Assembly (NCBI GenBank): GCA_947371645.1
Contig: CANBQJ010000167.1
Span: 1 to 8,110, forward strand
Length of the DNA: 8,110 nucleotides
Origin: Burkholderiales bacterium
Lineage (GTDB): Bacteria; Pseudomonadota; Gammaproteobacteria; Burkholderiales; Burkholderiaceae
Direction of reading: 5' to 3'
Below are positions 1 through 4,937 of this stretch, one piece after another; positions within the stretch are counted from its first letter, which is position 1; every line of letters starts with the position of its first letter. Both the position numbers and the translations under genes were made by a program. A model generated the notes under the pieces. The model was not told the origin of the DNA. It worked only from the letters and a program-made list of their open reading frames with translations, and did not search any database.

Positions 1-45
1 GACTGGGCTTGCCACCCCCACGTTCACTTTGTGCCTGACCCCGGG

Positions 46-1122
46 ATGTCGCAGTCTCCTTCGCCGATCAGCCCCGCCGCCTATGCCTCGGCCCTGCACG
101 CCTGGCTGCTGGCGGCGCGCGACACCGTGAACCGCCACGGCGTGGACGCAGACGCCCTGCTGGCCAGCGTCGGCCTGAACCTCGGCGGTGAGCACGACCC
201 CATGGCCCGCCACCCGGCCCACCTGGGCCTGGCCTTCTGGCAACAGGCCATGGCCGCCACCGGCGAAGAGCTGCTGGGCATGGAGGTGGCGCTGCAGTCG
301 CTGCCCATCAGCTTCAACGCCCTGGGCTACGCCCTGATGGCCTCGGACAACCTGGGCCAGATGTACCTGCGCCTGGCGCGATTCGCCCACATCGTCAGTG
401 ATGCGGCCGACGTGCGCTTTGAGGCCCGCGAAGGCTCCGGCTGCCTGACCCTCACCGGTGACACCGCCTTGCTGGGCAGCGTGGACGACCGCACCCGCTG
501 GAGCATCTTCGACTACGCCTTGCTGACGGTGGTGCGGGGTTCGCGCATGCTCTACGGCCGCGAGTTCATGCCCCTGGAGATCCGCATGCAGCGCCAGCGC
601 CCCGAGCGCCACGCCCTGCTGGAAAAAGTGCTGCGCTGCGTGCCCGTCTACGGCTGTGCCGACAACGCCGTCGTGGTCGACGCCGCCACGCTCAACCGCC
701 CCTTGAGCTACGCCAACCTGGCCGTGGCCCAGGCCAGCGACGACGCCCTGGAGCGCTACAGCACCCAGTGGGCCAGCCAGGACCCGGCCGCCCAGCTGCA
801 GGCCCTGCTGGCCGCGCAGTTCAAGGCCCTGCTGCCCAGTGGCGAGCCCCGGCAGGACGAGGTCGCCGCCCGCCTGAACATGAGCCTGCGCAGCCTGCAG
901 CGCCGCCTGGCCGAAGAAGGCAGCAGCTACCGCGAGGTGCTCAACCAGACGCGCCACCAGCTGGCGCTGGCTCACCTGGCCAGCGCCGAGCTGTCGGTGG
1001 GCGAGATCGCCTTCCTGCTGGGCTTCTCTGAAGTCAGCGCCTTCACCCGGGCCTTCCGCCGCTGGACGGGCGCCTCGCCCCGGGCCTGGCGCCAACAAGG
1101 CACGCCTGGCGAGCAGGACTGA
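46..1122 (+). CDS. AraC-family transcriptional regulator (arabinose-binding-like N-terminal domain)
   Basis: A DNA-binding regulator of 358 residues, counted from the ATG at 46. The C-terminal part (about 268-350) is a typical AraC/XylS double helix-turn-helix. Helix-turn-helix 1 lies around DEVAARLNMSLRSLQRRL (271-288). The second half carries the family signature IAFLLGFSEVSAFTRAFRRW (321-340), followed by TGASPRAWR. The N-terminal 220 or so residues resemble the Arabinose_bd/OruR-type sensor domain, including the segment ISFNALGYALMAS around 88-100; the ligand cannot be read from the sequence. A GTG at 31 in the same frame would add five residues (MPDPG). Neither start has a clear Shine-Dalgarno, and ATG 46 is preferred as the stronger codon. 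The stop is 3 nt before the methyltransferase gene, so the two are probably co-transcribed. The upstream control region lies outside the window. Regulatory targets are unknown, and family assignment is very secure. Confidence 0.93.
   Translation: MSQSPSPISPAAYASALHAWLLAARDTVNRHGVDADALLASVGLNLGGEHDPMARHPAHLGLAFWQQAMAATGEELLGMEVALQSLPISFNALGYALMASDNLGQMYLRLARFAHIVSDAADVRFEAREGSGCLTLTGDTALLGSVDDRTRWSIFDYALLTVVRGSRMLYGREFMPLEIRMQRQRPERHALLEKVLRCVPVYGCADNAVVVDAATLNRPLSYANLAVAQASDDALERYSTQWASQDPAAQLQALLAAQFKALLPSGEPRQDEVAARLNMSLRSLQRRLAEEGSSYREVLNQTRHQLALAHLASAELSVGEIAFLLGFSEVSAFTRAFRRWTGASPRAWRQQGTPGEQD
1115..1118 (+). promoter_or_regulatory. Shine-Dalgarno for the RlmN/Cfr-like gene
   Basis: AGGA lies 7 nt upstream of the ATG at 1126, inside the last codons of the AraC gene. 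This supports the ATG start and translational coupling: ribosomes ending at TGA 1120-1122 are next to the new start. It is one of only two reasonable ribosome binding sites visible in the window. Confidence 0.55.
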
Positions 1123-1125
1123 GCC

Positions 1126-2175
1126 ATGCGCATCGCCGACATCCGCCAGCGCCTGCAAGCCCAAGGTGCCAAGCCCCTGCACGAACAGCGCGTGCTGCGC
1201 CTGTGGACGCAAGGCAAGCCGCAAGACAGCGGCAAGCGCCGCCCCGAGGACATCCTGCCCCTGGCCGTGCGCGCCGCCCTGCCCGCCCTGGTGCAAGACC
1301 TCGCCGGCCTGGCCACGCTGCAATCGGCCCACCCGGGCGACGACGGCTCCGAGCGCCTGCTGGTGCGCCTGAACGACGGCCAGACGATCGAGAGCGTGCT
1401 GCTGCCCCGCGGCGGCCTGTGCGTCTCATCCCAAGTGGGTTGCGCCGTAGGCTGCGTGTTCTGCATGACCGGCAAGGACGGCCTGCTGCGCCAGGTGGGC
1501 AGCGCCGAGATCGTGGCCCAGGTGGCCCTGGCCCGCGGGCGGCGCGCGGTCAACAAGGTGGTGTTCATGGGCATGGGCGAGCCCTCGCACAACCTGGACA
1601 ACGTGCTCGAAGCCATCCAGCTGCTGGGCACCGTGGGCAACATCGGCCACAAGAACCTGGTGTTCTCCACCGTGGGTGATCCGCGCGCCTTCGAACGCCT
1701 GATGGCCTTGCGCGAAGGCGATGTGCGCCCGGCCCTGGCCGTCTCTTTGCACACCACGCGGCAAGATTTGCGCGACCAGCTGCTGCCGCGCGCACCCCGC
1801 ATCCCCATTGCAGACCTGATCGACCAGGCCGAGGCCTATGCCCGCGCCACCGCCTACCCCATCCAGTACCAATGGACGCTGCTGGAAGGCATCAACGACA
1901 GTGCCGAGGAAATCGAAGGCATCGTGCAGCTGCTCAGCGGCAAGTACGCACTGATGAACATGATCCCCTACAACTCGGTCGATGGCTTGGCCTACCAGCG
2001 CCCCACGTGGGAACGCGCCGCCGAGATCGCCCGCACCCTGCACCGCCGGGGCATCCTCACCAAGCTGAGGCAATCGGCCGGGCAGGATGTGGAAGGCGGC
2101 TGCGGGCAGCTGCGGGCGCGGGCCCTGTCGGGCGGTGAACAGCCGGTGCGCCTGGCCAGGCGGCCTCGGGCCTGA
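1126..2175 (+). CDS. RlmN/Cfr-family radical SAM 23S rRNA adenine methyltransferase-like protein
   Basis: A 349-residue radical-SAM enzyme of the family that methylates adenine 2503 of 23S rRNA (C2 by RlmN, C8 by Cfr); RlmN also acts on some tRNAs. The [4Fe-4S] cluster motif CxxxCxxC is at Cys106, Cys110 and Cys113. Both extra mechanistic cysteines are present: Cys99 in LCVSSQVGC and Cys326 in GCGQL. The SAM-binding motif MGMGEP is at 148-153, and STVGD (181-185) and SLHTT (207-211) match further family blocks. All catalytic residues therefore look intact. It is shorter than E. coli RlmN (384 residues) and departs from it at several places, such as CMTGKDGL after the cluster and HTTRQDLRDQLLP. 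The usual betaproteobacterial rlmN neighbours (ndk, ispG, hisS) are absent. I infer a second, divergent paralogue, with C2 methylation the default but unproven activity. The start follows the AraC stop by 3 nt. Confidence 0.9.
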   Translation: MRIADIRQRLQAQGAKPLHEQRVLRLWTQGKPQDSGKRRPEDILPLAVRAALPALVQDLAGLATLQSAHPGDDGSERLLVRLNDGQTIESVLLPRGGLCVSSQVGCAVGCVFCMTGKDGLLRQVGSAEIVAQVALARGRRAVNKVVFMGMGEPSHNLDNVLEAIQLLGTVGNIGHKNLVFSTVGDPRAFERLMALREGDVRPALAVSLHTTRQDLRDQLLPRAPRIPIADLIDQAEAYARATAYPIQYQWTLLEGINDSAEEIEGIVQLLSGKYALMNMIPYNSVDGLAYQRPTWERAAEIARTLHRRGILTKLRQSAGQDVEGGCGQLRARALSGGEQPVRLARRPRA

Positions 2176-2201
2176 GTCGCCGAGCGCCTGAAGCGCCAGC
2201 G

Positions 2202-3152
2202 TCAGTTGGGCACGATCTGCGCTTGAGCCTGCGCCTGCAACCAGGTCACCACGTCCATCACCTGCGGGCGTTCGCGGGCGCCCGAAGACACCAGGGTGAA
2301 GTAAGCCCCACCGCTGAGCGTGTGCTCGGGCCAGAGCACCGCCAGCGCACCCCGCGCGATGTCGTCGTCCACCAAGGGCCGCCGTCCGATGGCCACGCCC
2401 AGGCCCGACTTGGCCGCCTGGATGAGGTGGTCGTACTGGCTGAAGCGGATGACGCGTGGCGTGCGCCCTGTGGCGGCCTGCGCTGCCCCCTGAGGCTGAC
2501 CCGAGGCCCGCAGGTGCCCCAGCCAGTGTGCCCAGCCCATCTGGTGGAAGGCGGCGGCCGGGTGCGCGAACTCCAGCAGGGGCTGCCCCAGCAAGGCCTC
2601 AACCGAAGTGAGCTGGGCGATCTTGTCCGGGGCACACACCAGTTGCAGCCGCTCTTGCATCAGCAAGCTGCCGCCCTCAGGCGGCTGACCCAGCGGCGCC
2701 AGGCGGATGGCCAGGTCCATGCCCGACCGCGACAGCGGCAAGCAGGCCTCTGAGGCGTCCACCACCAGCTCGGGCCACAGCGACTGGTCCGGCCATTGGT
2801 GCAGGCGCGGGCTCAGCCACAAGGCTGCCAAAGCGGGCGGGCAGGTGATGGCCAGGCGATGCGCCTGCGCGCCCGCCGCTTGCACCAAAGCCGCAGACAA
2901 ACCTTGCAGCGTGCCGCCAAGGCTGAGCGTGAGCTGCTGGCCCGCAAGCGTGAGGCGCAGGGCCCGCCCACCCCGGTGCATGAGCGTCACGCCCAGGGCG
3001 TCTTCCAGCGTCTTGATCTGCTTGCTCACGGCCGATTGCGTGAGGCTCAGCTCGTCGGCTGCTGCCGTGAAGCTGCCCAGGCGGGCTGCGGCCTCGAAGC
3101 CCAGCAGGGACTCCAGGCTGACGGATCTCAAGAGGCGGTGGGCGGCAAGCAT
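2202..3152 (-). CDS. LysR-family transcriptional regulator (GcvA-like)
   Basis: A LysR-type regulator, 316 residues if read from the ATG at 3152. The winged helix-turn-helix is at about 12-72, with the classic pattern LLGFEAAARLGSFTAAADEL, then LTQSAVSKQIKTLEDALGV. The rest is the two-lobed substrate-binding domain (about 97-305), whose pattern resembles GcvA-like members (MDLAIRLAP at 145-153, GLGVAIGRRPLVDDDIARG at 250-268). The tail carries a short Gln-Ala repeat (305-312). Earlier in-frame starts exist at 3191 (13 more residues) and 3218 (22 more). ATG 3152 is chosen because the helix-turn-helix normally begins within 10-20 residues of the start. No start has a good Shine-Dalgarno. The gene is divergent from the crotonase gene and is its likely regulator by the usual LysR arrangement; the effector is unknown. 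Its 3' end faces the methyltransferase gene across 26 bp. Confidence 0.93.
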   Translation of the reverse strand: MLAAHRLLRSVSLESLLGFEAAARLGSFTAAADELSLTQSAVSKQIKTLEDALGVTLMHRGGRALRLTLAGQQLTLSLGGTLQGLSAALVQAAGAQAHRLAITCPPALAALWLSPRLHQWPDQSLWPELVVDASEACLPLSRSGMDLAIRLAPLGQPPEGGSLLMQERLQLVCAPDKIAQLTSVEALLGQPLLEFAHPAAAFHQMGWAHWLGHLRASGQPQGAAQAATGRTPRVIRFSQYDHLIQAAKSGLGVAIGRRPLVDDDIARGALAVLWPEHTLSGGAYFTLVSSGARERPQVMDVVTWLQAQAQAQIVPN

Positions 3153-3284
3153 GGGACAAGCATGAGCGGTGGGGCCATGAACAGATGGCATGCCCGATCG
3201 GAAAAACCTTCCGGGCACGACCGGGTGCGATGCCAGACGATGTTGCCATCACTTCACCCACTTGCAACGCACCCACGCACCCCC
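3153..3284. promoter_or_regulatory. Divergent promoter region between lysR-type and crotonase genes
   Basis: This 132-bp non-coding stretch should hold the promoters of both flanking genes. I found no convincing sigma-70 -35/-10 pair on either strand. The minus strand has TTGCAA, followed 17 bp later by AACATC, which is a poor -10. No Shine-Dalgarno precedes the ATG at 3285. The notable content is the palindrome cluster at 3187-3217, listed separately. If the LysR protein really starts at 3191 or 3218, part of this stretch would also be coding. Confidence 0.6.
3187..3217. promoter_or_regulatory. Candidate LysR operator: cluster of overlapping inverted repeats
   Basis: Four perfect palindromes overlap in 31 bp: GGCATGCC (3187-3194), CCGATCGG (3194-3201), CGGAA-N5-TTCCG (3199-3213) and TGCCCG-N15-CGGGCA (3191-3217). 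The 15-bp CGGAA-N5-TTCCG element has the size of a LysR box, though it lacks the classic T-N11-A ends. Its place between a lysR-type gene and a divergent metabolic gene fits an autoregulatory and activation site. Function is inferred; only the symmetry is seen. Confidence 0.45.
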
Positions 3285-4073
3285 ATGACCACCCACATCA
3301 CCCTCGAGCGCATCGGGGCCCATGCCCTGCTCACCCTGCACCGCCCCGAGCGGCTCAACGCCTTGAGCTATGCGCTCATCGCCGAGCTGCAAGCCAGACT
3401 GGACCAGCTGGAGGCCGACGACAGCGTGCGCACCGTGCTGCTCACCGGCGCGGGCGACAAGGCCTTCTCGGCCGGGGCCGACATCCACGGCTTCGCGAGC
3501 GACGTCTGCCATTCGCCTGCCCAGGCGCTGCGGGCCTTCGTCACGCCCGGCCAGGCCCTGACCCGCCGGCTGGAGAACTTCCCCAAGCCCGTGATCGCGG
3601 CCGTCAACGGCCTGGCCTTCGGGGGCGGCTGCGAGGTGGTCGAAGCCTGCGCCCTGGCCGTGGCCGCCAGCCACGCCACCTTCGCCAAGCCCGAGATCAA
3701 GCTGGGCTTCCCGCCGCCCTTTGGTGGCACGCAACGCCTGCCCCGCCACGTGGGCCGCAAGCGGGCCCTGGCCATGCTGCTGACGGGCGAGCCCGTGAAC
3801 GCCCAGCAGGCCCTGCACATGGGCCTGGTCACCGACGTGGTGCCTGCCGCCGAATTGATCGCTCACTGCCTGGCCCTGGCCGACCGCATCGCCCGCCACA
3901 CGCCGTCATCGGTGCGTGCCACCCTGGCCGCCGTCACCCGCGGCCTGAACCTGCCCATCGACGAGGCCCTGCACACCGAGGCCATGCAGTTCTGCGCCGC
4001 ACTGGCCTCGGGCGAAGCCCTGCCCCGCCTGCAGGCCTTCCTGAGCCGCCCGCGGGCAGGTCAAGCCGGCTGA
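3285..4073 (+). CDS. Enoyl-CoA hydratase/isomerase family protein (crotonase)
   Basis: A 262-residue crotonase, the usual length for a stand-alone cytosolic enoyl-CoA hydratase, which adds water across 2-enoyl-CoA in fatty-acid or amino-acid breakdown. The N-terminal LHRPERLNALS (18-28) is the typical CoA-binding start. The first oxyanion-hole segment is KAFSAGADI (59-67) and the second NGLAFGGGCE (108-117). Both hydratase glutamates are present: Glu117 in GGGCE and Glu137 in KPEIKLG, 20 residues apart as in rat mitochondrial hydratase (Glu144/Glu164). This argues for real hydratase activity rather than a catalytically altered relative. The loop before GGTQRLP reads GFPPPF where most members have a glycine after the proline. 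ATG 3285 is chosen because family similarity begins right there; an in-frame ATG at 3240 would add 15 unconserved residues. The gene is divergent from the LysR gene and 39 nt upstream of the ICL/PEPM gene. Its physiological substrate is unknown. Confidence 0.93.
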   Translation: MTTHITLERIGAHALLTLHRPERLNALSYALIAELQARLDQLEADDSVRTVLLTGAGDKAFSAGADIHGFASDVCHSPAQALRAFVTPGQALTRRLENFPKPVIAAVNGLAFGGGCEVVEACALAVAASHATFAKPEIKLGFPPPFGGTQRLPRHVGRKRALAMLLTGEPVNAQQALHMGLVTDVVPAAELIAHCLALADRIARHTPSSVRATLAAVTRGLNLPIDEALHTEAMQFCAALASGEALPRLQAFLSRPRAGQAG

Positions 4074-4102
4074 TAGATTCAGCACAAGCACATCACCGCA
4101 AC

Positions 4103-4108
4103 AGAGGA
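4103..4108 (+). promoter_or_regulatory. Shine-Dalgarno for the ICL/PEPM-family gene
   Basis: AGAGGA ends 4 nt before the ATG at 4113, in the 39-nt gap after the crotonase stop. It fixes the start of the downstream gene. No terminator-like hairpin with a T run is seen in this gap, so read-through from the crotonase gene is expected. Confidence 0.65.
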
Positions 4109-4112
4109 CACC

Positions 4113-4934
4113 ATGCACACCCAGGCCGAACGCGCAAAGCAACTCCAACGCCTGCACCGTGAACCGGGCACCTTCGTGATCCCCAACCCCTGGGATGCGG
4201 GCAGCGCACGCTTGCTGGCCATGCTGGGCTTTCAGGCCCTGGCCACCAGCAGTGCCGGCCTGGCCTTTGCCAAAGGCCGGCCAGACAACCACCTGAGCCG
4301 CGACGAGGTGCTGGCCCATCTGCGTGAACTCGGCGCCGCCTGCGAGCTGCCCGTGAGCGCCGACCTGGAAGGCGGCTTTGGCCTGTCGCCGCAGACCGTG
4401 GCCGAGACCCTCACCCTGGCGGCCCAAGCCGGTGCCGTAGGCGGCTCCATCGAAGACTCAACGGGCGACACGGCCCAGCCCCTGCTGGACATCGCGCTGG
4501 CGCAAGAGCGCATCCGTGCCGCCGCCGAGGCCGCCCGCGCACTGCCCTTCCCGTTCATGCTGACGGCCCGCGCGGAGAACTTCTTTGTGGGCCGCCCCGA
4601 CCTGGCCGACACCATCCGCCGCCTGCAGGCCTATCAGGAAGCGGGTGCCGACGTGCTCTTCGCACCCGGCCTGAAGACCCTGGACGACATCGCCACCGTG
4701 GTGCGCGCCGTGGACCGGCCGGTCAACGTGCTGATGGGCATGGCGGGCGTGGACATCACCGTGCAGCAGCTGGCCGGTGTGGGCGTCAAGCGGGTGAGCG
4801 TGGGCGGCTCACTGGCCCGCGCGGCCTGGGGCGGCTTCATGCGGGCCGCGCAAGAGCTCAGCAGCCAGGGCACGTTCGCCTATGCGCAAGAGGCCGTGCC
4901 CATGGCCCAGCTCAACACCTGGTTCACGCGTTGA
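4113..4934 (+). CDS. Isocitrate lyase/phosphoenolpyruvate mutase (ICL/PEPM) superfamily protein
   Basis: A 273-residue (beta/alpha)8-barrel enzyme of the superfamily that forms or breaks C-C or P-C bonds next to a carboxylate through an enolate and Mg2+. Family blocks seen are IPNPWDAGSARLL (23-35), ATSSAGLAFAKGRPDNH (44-60), SADLEGGFG (82-90), GGSIEDS (110-116), TARAENF (151-157) and AGADVLFAPGL (177-187). Asp58, Asp84, Glu86 and Glu114 sit where PEP mutase has its Mg-binding and active-site acids (Asp58, Asp85, Asp87, Glu114 from memory). The catalytic cysteine motif K-(K/R)-C-G-H of isocitrate and methylisocitrate lyases is absent, so a true lyase of that type is unlikely. Phosphonomutase, oxaloacetate/oxo-acid decarboxylase or an unknown C-C lyase remain possible. 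The length fits this stand-alone subfamily. The gene is probably co-transcribed with the crotonase, and its stop abuts the stop of aacS. Family is secure; reaction unknown. Confidence 0.92.
   Translation: MHTQAERAKQLQRLHREPGTFVIPNPWDAGSARLLAMLGFQALATSSAGLAFAKGRPDNHLSRDEVLAHLRELGAACELPVSADLEGGFGLSPQTVAETLTLAAQAGAVGGSIEDSTGDTAQPLLDIALAQERIRAAAEAARALPFPFMLTARAENFFVGRPDLADTIRRLQAYQEAGADVLFAPGLKTLDDIATVVRAVDRPVNVLMGMAGVDITVQQLAGVGVKRVSVGGSLARAAWGGFMRAAQELSSQGTFAYAQEAVPMAQLNTWFTR
4257..4282 (+). repeat. Intragenic GC-rich inverted repeat (possible hairpin)
   Basis: GGCC-T-GGCCTTT (4257-4268) can pair with AAAGGCCGGCC (4272-4282): 11 base pairs with one bulged T and a 3-nt loop. It lies in codons 49-57 of the ICL/PEPM-family gene. 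There is no T run after it, so it is not an intrinsic terminator. The bases also encode a conserved protein block, so the structure may be incidental. Confidence 0.4.
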
Positions 4935-4937
4935 TCA
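4932..4937. other. Abutting stop codons of two convergent genes (TGATCA)
   Basis: The palindrome TGATCA holds both stops: TGA 4932-4934 for the ICL/PEPM-family gene on the plus strand, and TGA (read as TCA 4935-4937) for aacS on the minus strand. No base separates them. Any transcription terminator for either gene must lie inside the opposing gene, so the two transcripts are likely to overlap at their 3' ends. Confidence 0.9.

Noticed and set aside
1..45. Upstream sequence as a promoter for the AraC gene
   Set aside because: Too short and lacking recognisable -35/-10 boxes or Shine-Dalgarno; nothing can be supported.
2164..2201. Possible bidirectional terminator between the methyltransferase and LysR genes
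   Set aside because: Only a 5-bp stem (CTCGG 2165-2169 / CCGAG 2180-2184) with a 10-nt loop and a direct repeat AGCGCC-TGA-AGCGCC are present. There is no T run on either strand.
2796..3284. N-terminal extension of the crotonase reading frame back to 2796
   Set aside because: It runs antisense through the LysR helix-turn-helix region and has no crotonase similarity. Family similarity begins at ATG 3285.
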